DNA of 64,000 bases from Henriciella sp. (GCA_021776655.1 JAJFFK010000012.1:1-64000), one strand, 5' to 3'. Positions 20,280 to 29,342 are shown, numbered from the stretch's first letter. Notes: a model not told the origin generated them from the sequence alone. Numbers and translations are program-made.

Positions 20280-21677
20280 ATGGCCGGGTTAACCCTGTAC
20301 GATAAAATCTGGAACAACCATCTGGTCAGCAAGGATGCGGTGACGGGCGAGGCACTGCTTTATATCGATTTGCACTTGATCCATGAGGTTACCACACCGC
20401 AGGCCTTTGCCGACCTGAAAGCGGCGGGCCGCAAGGTGCGCCGACCTGACCTGACATTGGCGGTTGCCGACCACAATACGCCAACCGAAAACCAGGCAGC
20501 CGGGCTGGCAGGTGTAAAAGACGAGGCCGCGCGTCTGCAATTGCAGATGTTGAGCACAAATGTTGCCGCGCATGGCATCGAGTTTTTCCCAATGGGAGAT
20601 CTGCGTAATGGGATTGTCCATGTGGTCGGGCCGGAACAAGGTCGCACACAGCCCGGGATGACCATTGTTTGCGGCGATAGTCACACCTCAACGCATGGCG
20701 CGTTCGGCGCACTCGCGCATGGTATTGGCACCAGCGAGGTGGAGCATGTTCTGGCCACGCAAACGCTGCGCGCTCGCAAGATGAAGAATATGGCGATTGA
20801 GATTAGTGGGCGCTTGGGCGAAGGCGTAACGGCGAAAGACCTCGCCTTGCATATTATCGCCAAGATTGGCACGGCTGGTGGAACAGGCTGCGTCATCGAG
20901 TTTCGCGGCGAGGCGGTTCGTGCCCTGACGATGGAAGGCCGGATGACGCTGTGCAATCTCTCGATTGAAGGCGGCGCGCGGGCCGGTCTGATTGCGCCGG
21001 ATGAAGCAACGTTCGACTATATGCGCGGGCGTCCTGCATCCCCCAAGGCAGGCGCGTGGGAGCAGGCCGAACAGCACTGGCGAACGCTATTTTCCGACAC
21101 TGATGCGTCTTGGGATCAAACTGTTGAGATAAATGGTTCCAGAATAGAACCTACGATCACATGGGGCACCAGCCCTGAACAGGCGATTGCACTGTCTGGC
21201 AGGGTTCCGGATCCTGCCAAGATGAATGATCCGGTCAAACAGATGGCGGCTGAGCGGGCGCTGGATTATATGGGACTGACCGCTGGGCAGAAGATTGCCG
21301 GAACGCCGGTTCAGCGTGTGTTTATTGGCTCGTGTACCAATTCTCGCATCGAGGATTTGCGCGCGGCGGCTGAAATTGCCCAGCAAGGTCAGGTTGCCGA
21401 CGGGGTTCGGGCCATGGTCGTGCCGGGATCTGGTCTGGTGCGGGCGCAGGCCGAGGCGGAAGGCTTGGATGCGGTTTTCCGAGCCGCCGGGTTTGAATGG
21501 CGCGAGCCGGGATGCTCGATGTGCCTCGGCATGAATCCAGACACTTTGGCACCGGGTGAGCGCTGCGCCTCGACCTCAAACCGCAATTTTGAAGGTCGAC
21601 AAGGACGCGGTGGCCGGACCCATTTGATGAGCCCCGCATTGGCGGCACGCGCCGCAATGACCGGGGTTATCGGGTGA
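20280..21677 (+). CDS. leuC: 3-isopropylmalate dehydratase, large subunit
   Basis: With LeuD forms the 4Fe-4S isomerase that converts 2-isopropylmalate to 3-isopropylmalate in leucine synthesis. The cluster cysteines are in [11 protein letters not shown] and [11 protein letters not shown] near the C-terminus; [14 protein letters not shown] is the aconitase signature. The ATG at 20280 follows a GAGAGAAGAG purine run; a GTG six bases earlier would be a weaker start. Length is 465 residues. It overlaps the next gene in a GTGA junction. Confidence 0.96.
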   Translation: MAGLTLYDKIWNNHLVSKDAVTGEALLYIDLHLIHEVTTPQAFADLKAAGRKVRRPDLTLAVADHNTPTENQAAGLAGVKDEAARLQLQMLSTNVAAHGIEFFPMGDLRNGIVHVVGPEQGRTQPGMTIVCGDSHTSTHGAFGALAHGIGTSEVEHVLATQTLRARKMKNMAIEISGRLGEGVTAKDLALHIIAKIGTAGGTGCVIEFRGEAVRALTMEGRMTLCNLSIEGGARAGLIAPDEATFDYMRGRPASPKAGAWEQAEQHWRTLFSDTDASWDQTVEINGSRIEPTITWGTSPEQAIALSGRVPDPAKMNDPVKQMAAERALDYMGLTAGQKIAGTPVQRVFIGSCTNSRIEDLRAAAEIAQQGQVADGVRAMVVPGSGLVRAQAEAEGLDAVFRAAGFEWREPGCSMCLGMNPDTLAPGERCASTSNRNFEGRQGRGGRTHLMSPALAARAAMTGVIG

Positions 21678-22342
21678 GTCTGAGCGACTGGACACCGTGC
21701 GAGCGACCTGGGCAATGGCCGCTGCAGGGGCCTCGGATTGTGCTTGAACCCTTAGATTGGGCTAGGCATGCGGGCGGACTATTTCGTGCGATTGCCGGGC
21801 CGGAAAATATTACGCTTTGGGAATATATGCCGATTGGTCCATTTGATCGCGAAGAGGATTTCTGCCGCACTTTTGAAGCCGTTCGCGCCAATCTGAATTG
21901 GGAAACTCTGGTCATCAAGCGCCTACACGATAGGCGCGTTCTCGGCATGGCGAGCTATATGCGCATTCGCGAAATTCATGGCAGCGTGGAGGTCGGCTGC
22001 GTCGCGTTTGGCGACGAATTGAAACGCTCGATTGAGGCGACAGAGGCGATGTCTTTGATGGCGCATCATGTCTTCGTTGAGCTTGGTTATCGGCGTTATG
22101 AGTGGAAATGCCATAACGGAAATGCCGCGTCGAAGCGCGCTGCCGAACGGCTGGGCTTTGCGTTTGAGGGTGTTTTCCGCAACGACATGGTGGTCAATGG
22201 CAAAAACCGCGACACCGCTTGGTTCGCTATGACCGACGATGATTGGCCGAATATAGGTGCAGGGTTTGAAGACTGGCTGGACGCCGGAAATTTCGACACT
22301 GACGGCCAGCAGAAACAGAGCTTGAAGGCATTGCGGGCATGA
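21674..22342 (+). CDS. GNAT acetyltransferase (RimJ/RimL type)
   Basis: A 222-residue GNAT N-acetyltransferase. It resembles RimJ/RimL enzymes that acetylate protein N-termini or small amines; [19 protein letters not shown] is the family's acetyl-CoA-binding helix region. It starts at GTG within the leuC stop, so it is co-translated with leuC. A role in leucine synthesis is unlikely from sequence; the substrate is unknown. Confidence 0.85.
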   Translation: MSLSDWTPCERPGQWPLQGPRIVLEPLDWARHAGGLFRAIAGPENITLWEYMPIGPFDREEDFCRTFEAVRANLNWETLVIKRLHDRRVLGMASYMRIREIHGSVEVGCVAFGDELKRSIEATEAMSLMAHHVFVELGYRRYEWKCHNGNAASKRAAERLGFAFEGVFRNDMVVNGKNRDTAWFAMTDDDWPNIGAGFEDWLDAGNFDTDGQQKQSLKALRA

Positions 22343-23181
22343 TCACCGCACTAGATCACATGGTGCTACTATGCCCGGATATTGAGGCGGGCGTCGAGGC
22401 GTATCGGGTTGTGATGGGGGCAGACCCGATCTGGCGCGCGCGCAGTGATGGGACGGCGAGTGCGGTATTTGCGGGTGGCAATACGGCGCTGGAACTGATC
22501 GCTCCGAACGGTAAGGGCGCGACCGCCGACAAATTGCGTGAGATGACGTCAGACGGCGCGAAACTGACCACGCTGGTCTACAAGACCGAAGATATCACCG
22601 AAACTCACCGCGTTCTGACCCGGCGCGGCCTTGCCCCTGCTGAGATTGTGGATGGCAGCAGCAAGGATCTCACATCCAGAAAAACCCGCACCTGGCGCTC
22701 GTTTCGAATTCCTGATGAGCGCATGTCAAGTATAAAAAGTTTTGTATTGGAACTAAATAGTACTCAAAAAGTACTATTTAGTACTGCCCCCAACGCGGTG
22801 AGCCGTCTCGATCATTTGGTTATCAATACGCCGAACCCTGAGCGTGCGGTGGCGACATATGGATCGAGATTGGGGTTGCGCCTGGCGCTCGACCGTACGG
22901 CGCTGGAGTGGAAGACCAGGTTTTCGTTCTTCCGGCTCGGCGGCCTGACCTTGGAAATCGTTCACCGGCTTGAGGATGAGCATGACCCTAGCGGCCCCGA
23001 CACATTCTGGGGCGTGACTTGGGGTGTCGCGGATCTCGATGCAGCGCATATTCGCTTGAGTTTAGCCGGGCGCGATGTCAGCGAGGTCAGGACAGGGCGC
23101 AAGCCGGGCAGCCGCGTCTTTACCGTCAGAGATGGCACCCTAGGCGTGCCAACGCTGTTCATCGACCACGCACCACGATAA
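22339..23181 (+). CDS. VOC-family protein with two glyoxalase-like domains
   Basis: A 280-residue protein made of two VOC (glyoxalase/dioxygenase fold) halves. The first begins LDHMVLLCPDIEAG and the second LDHLVINTPNPERA near residue 157. It resembles the glyoxalase-like family found as double domains. Residues 138-148, between the halves, are encoded by an AT-rich perfect inverted repeat (22752-22782) unlike the rest of the gene. It overlaps the GNAT stop in ATGA, and leuD follows after 9 bases. Substrate unknown. Confidence 0.8.
   Translation: MITALDHMVLLCPDIEAGVEAYRVVMGADPIWRARSDGTASAVFAGGNTALELIAPNGKGATADKLREMTSDGAKLTTLVYKTEDITETHRVLTRRGLAPAEIVDGSSKDLTSRKTRTWRSFRIPDERMSSIKSFVLELNSTQKVLFSTAPNAVSRLDHLVINTPNPERAVATYGSRLGLRLALDRTALEWKTRFSFFRLGGLTLEIVHRLEDEHDPSGPDTFWGVTWGVADLDAAHIRLSLAGRDVSEVRTGRKPGSRVFTVRDGTLGVPTLFIDHAPR
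22752..22782. repeat. Perfect 13-bp inverted repeat inside a VOC gene
   Basis: ACTAAATAGTACT (22752-22764) and its reverse complement AGTACTATTTAGT (22770-22782), separated by CAAAA. The stretch is AT-rich within a GC-rich coding region and encodes the linker between the two VOC domains. It has no following T tract, so a terminator is unlikely. Confidence 0.9.
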
Positions 23182-23190
23182 GGAAAGCAG

Positions 23191-23817
23191 ATGAAACCGT
23201 TCACAACTCTGCGGTCTACCGCTGCGCCTTTGACCGATAAAGGCAAGCTGATGGTCAATGTCGACACGGACATGATCATCCCGAAACAATTCTTGAAAAC
23301 CACCACGCGCGAGGGCCTGTCAGAGGGGTTGTTCTACGAGTTGAAAACATTGCCGGACGGCAGCCCGAACCCGGATTTTGTGCTCAACAAGCCGAAATAT
23401 AGGGGGGCAGGTGTTCTGATCGCCGGCGAGAATTTTGGCTGCGGGTCATCGCGCGAACATGCGCCTTGGGCTTTGCTGGATCAGGGCATTACCTGTGTCA
23501 TTGCGCCTGGGTATGCCGATATCTTCTACAATAATTGCGGCAAGAACGGTATACTGGCGATCTCGCTGCCGATTGACGTTTGTGAGGGTTTGGCTGACCA
23601 GACCGGCGGCGGCAATAGTGTGTTTGAAATCGATTTGGAGCGCCAAATCGTCATCGGCCCTAACGGTGAAGATTACAAGTTCGAGATTGATCAGGGGCGC
23701 AAACAGAAACTGCTAAAGGGGATGGATGATATTGCCATGACGCTACAGCGTAGCGATACTATTGGGCAGTTCGAAACGGTGCGCAGACTATCGACGCCCT
23801 GGCTGGAGAAAATGTGA
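23191..23817 (+). CDS. leuD: 3-isopropylmalate dehydratase, small subunit
   Basis: The swivel-domain partner of LeuC. FGCGSSREHAPWAL is the substrate-binding motif, with NCGKNGILAI further on. The length of 208 residues is typical. It follows the VOC gene by 9 bases, and its TGA overlaps the next start. GGAAAG just upstream serves as ribosome binding site. LeuC and LeuD are usually adjacent; here two genes lie between them. Confidence 0.96.
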   Translation: MKPFTTLRSTAAPLTDKGKLMVNVDTDMIIPKQFLKTTTREGLSEGLFYELKTLPDGSPNPDFVLNKPKYRGAGVLIAGENFGCGSSREHAPWALLDQGITCVIAPGYADIFYNNCGKNGILAISLPIDVCEGLADQTGGGNSVFEIDLERQIVIGPNGEDYKFEIDQGRKQKLLKGMDDIAMTLQRSDTIGQFETVRRLSTPWLEKM

Positions 23818-24248
23818 TGAGATATTCCGCTATCGCGCTGATGATTGGTGGACTGACCGTTTCGGCCTGTAACCCTGATATTCTGAATACCAAGCCGGAA
23901 GTGCGCGGCTTAAAGGGCGCTGCACCGGTGCAAACGCTGACCAATCCGGCGGACGGGACAGACATTACTTTACGCCCAGGCGGTCAATTGGTGTTGAGAC
24001 TAGCGAGCAATCCGACGACTGGATATTACTGGCATTTGCTTGATACTGGCACAGATGCGGTCATTGCCTTGCAGTCTGAGGCCTATATTGCCGACCCGGC
24101 GCCAGAAGGCGTGGCTGGAAGCGGCGGCATTCAGGTCTTCGTGTTTGACGCTGCCCGTGCCGGTCACGCGACTATGGTCATGTCTTATCAGCGCGATCAA
24201 AATGATGTCGCAGATAGCCTGCAACTGAAAGTGAAGATAATCGAATGA
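23817..24248 (+). CDS. Chagasin-type (I42) cysteine protease inhibitor, lipoprotein
   Basis: A 143-residue protein with a signal peptide and lipobox (TVSAC, cysteine near 19). The chagasin family motif NPTTGYYW is clear, followed by a GSGG loop. The third family element (RPW) is not visible; YQRDQ stands there instead. Chagasins block papain-like proteases; I infer an envelope-anchored inhibitor. The ATG at 23817 overlaps the leuD stop (TGATG); a GTG three bases earlier is also possible. Its stop overlaps the next gene. Confidence 0.78.
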   Translation: MRYSAIALMIGGLTVSACNPDILNTKPEVRGLKGAAPVQTLTNPADGTDITLRPGGQLVLRLASNPTTGYYWHLLDTGTDAVIALQSEAYIADPAPEGVAGSGGIQVFVFDAARAGHATMVMSYQRDQNDVADSLQLKVKIIE

Positions 24249-24547
24249 TTATTGTTGAAGGCCATGTGCGTCTGGCAGATGCCAATGATATTGAACGTGT
24301 GCGTACAGCTGCGGCAGCGCAGATCGCCGCCAGCCGAGCCGAGCCCGGCTGTATCGACTACACTTACTCTATCGATGTCCTTGATCCGCAGGTGATGCGC
24401 GTTTTGGAACGTTGGAAAAGCTGGGGCGACCTAGAGGATCACTTTAAACAGCCACATATGGATGCCTGGCGCGCTGCCCTGAAAGAGATCAAGTTCCTTG
24501 AGCGGATCATCCGCGCCAATGAAGTGGCCGAAACTCGCGACATTTGA
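24245..24547 (+). CDS. ABM-domain monooxygenase-like protein
   Basis: A 100-residue protein of the antibiotic biosynthesis monooxygenase fold (YgiN-like). The pattern EPGCIDYTYSIDVLDP followed by WKSWGDLEDHF is typical. Such small dimeric proteins act on quinols or related aromatics, or bind haem-degradation products; the substrate is not determinable here. It is joined to the chagasin gene in an ATGA overlap and leads into leuB after 25 bases. Confidence 0.82.
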   Translation: MIIVEGHVRLADANDIERVRTAAAAQIAASRAEPGCIDYTYSIDVLDPQVMRVLERWKSWGDLEDHFKQPHMDAWRAALKEIKFLERIIRANEVAETRDI

Positions 24548-24572
24548 ATTTCCAGATTGAGATAGACAGATT

Positions 24573-25628
24573 ATGACCCAAACAATGCTCTTGCTACCCG
24601 GCGACGGGATTGGCCCTGAAGTTGTGGCCGAAGCCCGCCGTGTAGCGGAAAAAATTGCGCCTGACTTGCAATTCACCGAAGGGCTGATCGGCGGCGCCTC
24701 GATTGATGCACATGGCCAGCCGCTGACGGTTGATACATTGGTCAATGCAAAAGCGAGCGACGCGGTCCTGCTTGGCGCCGTTGGCGGGCCAAAATGGGTT
24801 GATGTAGAGCGCAATCTCCGCCCCGAAATGGGCTTGCTACAGATCCGCAAAGGGATGGATGTATTTGCCAATCTGCGTCCGGCTTTTTGCTTTCCAGCTC
24901 TGGTCGATGCGTCGAGCCTGAAGCGCGAAGTGGTCGAAGGCCTGGATATCATGATCGTCCGCGAGCTGACATCTGGGGTTTATTTTGGTGAGCCGCGCGG
25001 GATTGAACGCGGGATAGGTGACAAGAGTTTTGGCTATGAGACCTCACGTTACACCGCTGGTGAGATCAAACGGGTGGCACGGGTCGCGTTTGATATTGCG
25101 CGCGGTCGCAGGGGTGAGGTGTGTTCGACAGAGAAGTCCAATGTCATGGAATCAGGCCTGTTCTGGCGTGAAATTGTAACCGATCTGCATGCTGCCGAAG
25201 GTGATGGCCTTGTGCTGCGCCACCTCTACTCAGATGCTTGCGCGATGGAACTGGTGCGTGCCCCCAAGCAATTCGATACTATTCTGGCGGGCAATCTGTT
25301 TGGCGATATCCTCTCCGATGAAGCGGCGATGCTAACCGGGTCGATTGGAATGCTACCCTCTGCAAGCCTGGGCGCTGAGGGTGCGCCCGGCCTGTTTGAG
25401 CCGGTGCACGGGTCGGCTCCCGATATTGCCGGTCAAGGCAAGGCCAATCCATGTGCCGCCATCCTGTCCCTGGAAATGGCCTTGCGCTGGTCGCTGGGCC
25501 AGCCGGAAGCTGCGGATCGACTATTTGCAGCGGTCGGACGGGCGTTGGACTATGGTGCCCGCACCGCTGATCTTGGCGGATCGATGAGCACCCAAGCCAT
25601 GGGTGATGCGATCATCGCTGCCCTGTAA
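24573..25628 (+). CDS. leuB: 3-isopropylmalate dehydrogenase
   Basis: Oxidises and decarboxylates 3-isopropylmalate to 2-ketoisocaproate with NAD. The N-terminal [12 protein letters not shown], the substrate-binding [13 protein letters not shown], and the NAD site [18 protein letters not shown] are all present. Length is 351 residues. It ends the leuC-leuD-leuB cluster; leuA is not in the window. The gene converges with the GGDEF gene 10 bases downstream. Confidence 0.96.
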   Translation: MTQTMLLLPGDGIGPEVVAEARRVAEKIAPDLQFTEGLIGGASIDAHGQPLTVDTLVNAKASDAVLLGAVGGPKWVDVERNLRPEMGLLQIRKGMDVFANLRPAFCFPALVDASSLKREVVEGLDIMIVRELTSGVYFGEPRGIERGIGDKSFGYETSRYTAGEIKRVARVAFDIARGRRGEVCSTEKSNVMESGLFWREIVTDLHAAEGDGLVLRHLYSDACAMELVRAPKQFDTILAGNLFGDILSDEAAMLTGSIGMLPSASLGAEGAPGLFEPVHGSAPDIAGQGKANPCAAILSLEMALRWSLGQPEAADRLFAAVGRALDYGARTADLGGSMSTQAMGDAIIAAL

Positions 25629-25637
25629 CTTCTGAGC

Positions 25638-26444
25638 CTAGGCCGCAGCGAGCCGGTCTGCGCGGTTCTGGCGCGGGCGGGCTTGGCCGGAATCTATGCC
25701 GAGCTTGGCCATAGACCAGCTGCAAATCCGGTTCTTTCCGTCGTCTTTTGCGCGCTGCATAGCTTCATCAGCGCGGGCCAATGCGCTTTCCAGACTGTCA
25801 TATTTTGACAATGGCGCGAAACCGAAACTGGCCGTGATACTGACTCCGCTACCACCCAGATCAACCGACATTTCTGCGACCCGCTGGCGAATACGTTCGG
25901 CGACCAATAGGGTCTGCTCGGCAGTGGAATTATACAGAGCGATGACGAATTCATCGCCCCACCAACGGGTGATCAAGTCTTGGCGGCTGCGCAATTCCTC
26001 ACGCGCGATATTTGAGACAGTGACCAGAACTTTGTCGCTCAACGTACTGCCATAAGCATCATTGATGGCTCTGAAATTATCGATATCGAACACTACCAGT
26101 CCTGACATCTTGTCGGTCCGGTTCATCAGCTGGATTTGCTGATTGGCGGCCTGCAGGAAAAACCGCCTGGTTAACAGCCCGCTCAGCGTGTCGGTGGCTG
26201 ACAGGGTTTCGAGTGGGTCTCTGTGCAGCATTAGTCGAAACTGATTTTGGGACGCCATCACGGCAACCGGAAGCCCAACACATACAGAGATGTACAGACT
26301 GCTAAGCAAATATTTATGCGGGTGCTGCGGAATGCCGTAGCGATACAGGACAACCGAGATGATGAAAGACAGGCACAATGCGGTGGCAATGATCATCGTG
26401 AAGAAGATGATGGCCTCTTTTATTCTTCGAGTATCATTGGTCAT
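25638..26444 (-). CDS. Membrane GGDEF-domain protein with altered active site
   Basis: A 268-residue protein with two N-terminal membrane segments (about residues 11-35 and 45-65) and a GGDEF domain at about residues 85-250. The signature reads RWWGDEF, so Trp replaces the first Gly of GGDEF. No RxxD inhibitory site lies at its normal place. It may be a weak or inactive diguanylate cyclase that acts as a receptor, or still active; sequence cannot decide. The ATG at 26444 follows AAGGAT; an ATG at 26477 adds 11 unlikely residues. The promoter region lies in the AT-rich stretch 26480-26580. Confidence 0.85.
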   Translation of the reverse strand: MTNDTRRIKEAIIFFTMIIATALCLSFIISVVLYRYGIPQHPHKYLLSSLYISVCVGLPVAVMASQNQFRLMLHRDPLETLSATDTLSGLLTRRFFLQAANQQIQLMNRTDKMSGLVVFDIDNFRAINDAYGSTLSDKVLVTVSNIAREELRSRQDLITRWWGDEFVIALYNSTAEQTLLVAERIRQRVAEMSVDLGGSGVSITASFGFAPLSKYDSLESALARADEAMQRAKDDGKNRICSWSMAKLGIDSGQARPRQNRADRLAAA

Positions 26445-26598
26445 GTCAATATCCTTTTTGTTGAAGACCGACTGCATAATACACAGCGCTTGAGATACGC
26501 CTTATTTCAATCTAAGGTTTTATTGCACAACCTTAAGTTATTATTTATGGATCATCCATGGCTAGTACAATTTGCGCTACGAAACAGGACCACGCAGC

Positions 26599-27228
26599 TC
26601 AAACTGACGGTGCGTAAGTGAAGGATTTCAGCGTGTAAGCGCGCGTCTGAAAATCCCATTTGACGGTTTTCAGGGCAGAGCTGAGCTTGACGCCGAGGCT
26701 CTTCTCAACCGGGATGAAGCTGTTGAAATACAGCTGGTGCTCGGGGGCGACGGGGAAGCTGCCGGTTAGAATCTTGGCGCGGCGATTGGGTGCAAACAGG
26801 CGTTTGAGACTGGCTTGCTTGACCGCTTTGAGGCGAAAATCCTCGATATGCTCGCCGCCAAGTCTATCGTGCACCGCGACCACGTAGCGGATCGGCCAGC
26901 AATCCTCGACATCGTGCAGCCCTGTAATCTCATTCTGAAACGCCTCGAAAACGCCCTTTCCGCTGCCGTACTCGCTGTCAAAGGGTGGATCGAAGGCGGT
27001 CTCTCTGTCAGCAATCATCTGCAGCAGGCGGTTTCTGTGCTCGCCAAAACCAGTGCCGTCTTCGCCCAATCCGAGTGCACCTGCGAGGCCGTCCAGCAGC
27101 ACCGAGACAACTGCGAGCCGGTTCTTGTTCACCGGGTCAGACAGGTCCGAATATGCGCCCGAATAGGTGCGCAGAATGCGCGAGGCAAAATCCAGGAGCG
27201 CGGCGTGAGGGTCTTGCAAAACAGGCAT
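26599..27228 (-). CDS. Unknown conserved-looking protein
   Basis: A 209-residue soluble protein with balanced composition and no signal peptide or membrane segment. I do not recognise a family. GLGLGEDGTG and the charged stretch EHRNRLLQMIADRE form the helical N-terminal half, while the C-terminal half (SFPVAPEHQLYFNSF and on) looks beta-rich. The start is placed at ATG 27228; an upstream ATG at 27267 lies in a repeat-derived leader. It follows the VOC gene at 27359 on the same strand, separated by a dispersed repeat. Confidence 0.5.
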   Translation of the reverse strand: MPVLQDPHAALLDFASRILRTYSGAYSDLSDPVNKNRLAVVSVLLDGLAGALGLGEDGTGFGEHRNRLLQMIADRETAFDPPFDSEYGSGKGVFEAFQNEITGLHDVEDCWPIRYVVAVHDRLGGEHIEDFRLKAVKQASLKRLFAPNRRAKILTGSFPVAPEHQLYFNSFIPVEKSLGVKLSSALKTVKWDFQTRAYTLKSFTYAPSV

Positions 27229-27256
27229 GACGCCGGATGTAGCACAGGTGGTTTGT

Positions 27257-27314
27257 TTTTGCCCCACGCTAAGCGCTGCGCGTCACGCGGGTTCCGCGAC
27301 AGCGCCTCAGCGCC
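27257..27314. repeat. Dispersed inverted-repeat element, copy 1
   Basis: TTTTTGCCCCACGCTAAGC, then GCTGCGCGTCACGCGGGTTCC and GCGACAGCGC. The same order of blocks recurs at 28846-28918. The stems (CCC-CGC with GCG-GGG) allow a hairpin. It lies between two minus-strand genes. Confidence 0.75.
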
Positions 27315-27358
27315 AGGCAAAACACCAACCTCTCCGAACACTCAAATTCTGTCCCGCA

Positions 27359-27856
27359 CTATTTCGCGAACAATTGCCCGATATTGGCGAAGGCTTTCAA
27401 CTCTATCGCATTGCCGCTGGGATCGGCGAAGAACATGGTGGCTTGCTCGCCGGGTTTGCCCTCGAAACGGGTATAGGGCGCGATGATGAACTCGACCTGT
27501 CCGGTGAGGCGGGCCGCGAGGGCGCGCCATGTCTGCATGTCGAGGACGAGACCGAAATGGCGGACGGGAACGGTTTTGCCGTCGACTTGGTTTGATGCTG
27601 CGCTGAGCGCCTTTGGCGCAGCAGCATGAGCGGGTTCCCGATCCTCGCTGCGCTCGTCCGATGAACCGGGCTCAGGGCTGTGTCCCACCGTGTCGCAAAG
27701 GTCCGGCGCGAGATGCGCGACGATCTGATGGCCGAACAGGTCAAAATCGACCCAGTGCGCGCTCGACCGCCCCTCGGCGCAGCCGAGCAGGCCGCCATAA
27801 AACGCCCGCGCGGCAGCCAGATCATGTACAGGAAAGGCGAGGTGGAATGGGGGCAT
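27359..27856 (-). CDS. VOC-family protein with an in-frame repeat insertion
   Basis: A 165-residue single-domain glyoxalase-fold protein. The N-terminus [11 protein letters not shown] and the C-terminal [14 protein letters not shown] are the canonical ends. Between [12 protein letters not shown] and [16 protein letters not shown] there are about 28 extra residues (61-88), rich in Ser, Glu and Ala, that relatives lack. Their DNA matches a dispersed repeat (see 27593-27690). The reading frame is kept, so the protein may still fold with a surface loop. Confidence 0.8.
   Translation of the reverse strand: MPPFHLAFPVHDLAAARAFYGGLLGCAEGRSSAHWVDFDLFGHQIVAHLAPDLCDTVGHSPEPGSSDERSEDREPAHAAAPKALSAASNQVDGKTVPVRHFGLVLDMQTWRALAARLTGQVEFIIAPYTRFEGKPGEQATMFFADPSGNAIELKAFANIGQLFAK
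27593..27690 (-). repeat. Dispersed repeat inserted in frame in the VOC gene
   Basis: On the minus strand the copy reads AGCCCTGAGCCCGGTTCATC, then GAGCGCAGCGAGGATCGGG. Its core AGCC(C/T)TGAGCCCG(G/A)T(T/C)CAT recurs inside thiC at 32294-32362 and at about 28930-28955. A second inverted pair (GCTGCGC with GCGCAGC) lies in its distal part. Confidence 0.75.
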
Positions 27857-28154
27857 GGGGCAGATCCTGACGCAAGGGGCTCTGTGAAGTTATTTCAAAC
27901 CCGATGTTGAGCCAAGTCCCAAACCAACAAATAAGCAATGATGCTTCACATGGGCTTGGTTTGAGCGGTTATTGTGCAGTACAAGGTGCGCAGCACTTCT
28001 GGCTGTGTCTCCGCTAACTATTGCAGTGCGTGCGTCCGGCACGCCGTGAGACGTCCGGGAAGAGATTGGCAATTTTAGAACGCAGTCTTGAACCCGGTTC
28101 ATGGGCTGGCGCAGCCAGACCGGAACCTGCTTCGCGACGCTGCGCCGAAGGCGC
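27857..28154. other. Gene-free spacer
   Basis: No gene with support. An AT-rich patch near 27920-27960 may hold a promoter for the VOC gene. A further partial repeat copy (GAACCCGGTTCATGGGCT and following) lies at about 28088-28150. Confidence 0.5.
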
Positions 28155-28586
28155 TTAGGGCGTCGCAGAATCCAGACCTAAAACCGGGTCCCGGACCCCA
28201 GGTCCAGCCGGGGGCAGCGTCAAATCCGGAATGATAAATTGCGGAGCCGTCGCCCCCAAAACTCTCGGCGAGATAATCCATGCCTGCACGCTAATACCGG
28301 GCGCGTAGGCGGCGTCTAGCCGCGCGCGCCATCGGTCGCGGCTTTCGCCGGGCAGGGTCGCGATGAGGGCGTATTGATGCGCGTGGGGGTGCGGGCTCGG
28401 CTTCCAGAGCGCCGGATCGTCGCCAATCGCGGTCACGTGGAGATTACCCCAGCGATCAACCGCCATCATCACGTCGCGCCCGCTGGCGCGCACCCACAGG
28501 CCGAGCTTAAACAATTGCCACCACAGCCACGGCCAGAACAAGACCATGGTGTGGGCGTAAAGATGATCGTGGCGCTGAGGCTGCAT
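28155..28586 (-). CDS. Small hydrophobic-N-terminus protein, unknown
   Basis: A 143-residue frame with one hydrophobic, Trp-rich N-terminal segment (MVLFWPWLWWQLFKLGLW, about residues 14-31). A polar domain with HPHAHQYALIATLPGESRD follows. The last dozen residues run into repeat-like DNA at 28140-28205, so the natural C-terminus may differ. It could be a real membrane-anchored protein; no family is recognised. Confidence 0.45.
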   Translation of the reverse strand: MQPQRHDHLYAHTMVLFWPWLWWQLFKLGLWVRASGRDVMMAVDRWGNLHVTAIGDDPALWKPSPHPHAHQYALIATLPGESRDRWRARLDAAYAPGISVQAWIISPRVLGATAPQFIIPDLTLPPAGPGVRDPVLGLDSATP

Positions 28587-28640
28587 GGCGCGAGTATAGG
28601 CCGGGGCGCAAAGGGGGCGGATACGTTTTCGCGCCGCTCC

Positions 28641-28662
28641 CCCTTCTCCCTCGGGAGAAGGG
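28641..28662. repeat. Perfect palindrome, 10-bp arms
   Basis: CCCTTCTCCC (28641-28650) and GGGAGAAGGG (28653-28662) with a 2-base centre. It is a type of short dispersed palindrome common in proteobacterial intergenic DNA. Confidence 0.9.
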
Positions 28663-28845
28663 CCGGGGATGAGGGGTCACGCGGGCGAGTATGGGGTCCA
28701 TGTTTAGTGTTGTAGAACAAGGTGTTGTCGATCCTCACAGCCTTATTCCCGAAGCCCAATCCGCGCCCCCTCACCCCAACCCCTCTGCCAAAGGAGAGGG
28801 GCTAAAACGGGGGGATTGAGGCCGGGGAATGGCGGACGAGCTCTG

Positions 28846-28918
28846 GTTTTGCCCCGCGCTAAGACGCTGCGCGTCACGCGGGGCGAAGCAGGTTCCGCGA
28901 CAGCGCTACGCGCTGCCA
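28846..28918. repeat. Dispersed inverted-repeat element, copy 2
   Basis: GCCCCGCGCTAAG, GCTGCGCGTCACGCGGGGC, then GGTTCCGCGACAGCGC and GCGCTGCC: the same block order as 27257-27314 with a 10-base insertion. The GCCCCGCG/CGCGGGGC arms are perfect. A copy of the GAACCGGGCTCAGGGCT core lies just downstream at about 28932. Confidence 0.78.
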
Positions 28919-29020
28919 CCCACGGGTGTCATGAACCGGGCTCAGGGCTGAGGCCCTACAACTGACTTGTCATCACCCAATGTCTCCGCAGGACCGGAGC
29001 ACCCGTGGGAGCGTGAAATG

Positions 29021-29094
29021 TAGGGCGGGCCTTGGCCCGCCATTCCACAGGTTCGTCAATCCATGGCGGGCCAAGGCCCGCCCTACGAGGCGCG
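29021..29094. repeat. GGCGGGCC-palindrome element, copy 1
   Basis: GTAGGGCGGGCCTTGGCCCG at the left and GGCGGGCCAAGGCCCGCCCT at the right are inverted copies of one another, about 25 bases apart. Each arm is itself palindromic. The right flank (GAGGCGCGGAGCGCCTTTG) is shared with 29259-29342. Confidence 0.9.
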
Positions 29095-29121
29095 GAGCGC
29101 CTTTGGCTTGAGCGCAGTTGT

Positions 29122-29172
29122 TAGATTTACGCTCTGCCCAACTTGATTGGGCAGCCCAGCACCCGATCTCGC
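29122..29172. repeat. Repeat with TTAGATTTACGCT start, copy 1
   Basis: Starts TGTTAGATTTACGCTCTGCC and ends GCACCCGATCT. The same start and end occur at 29452-29513, and a reverse, diverged copy at 148-207. The middle contains an inner stem (CTGCCCAA with TTGGGCAG). Confidence 0.7.
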
Positions 29173-29258
29173 CCCAAGATCGGGAGCATCGTTGCCTCTC
29201 CCGTCCCCAAACCAAACACCGGATGCTGGATCCCACGGTCAAGCCGTGGGGAGCGCAA

Positions 29259-29342
29259 ATTGTAGGGCGGGCCTTGGCCCGCCTTGTTGATAGACCGATG
29301 CCTGCCATGGCGGGCCAAGGCCCGCCCTACAAGGCGCGGAGC
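29259..29342. repeat. GGCGGGCC-palindrome element, copy 2
   Basis: Same left arm, right arm and right flank (AAGGCGCGGAGCACCTTTG) as 29021-29094, with a different 25-30-base middle. Shared flanks show the unit is larger than the palindrome alone. Confidence 0.9.
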
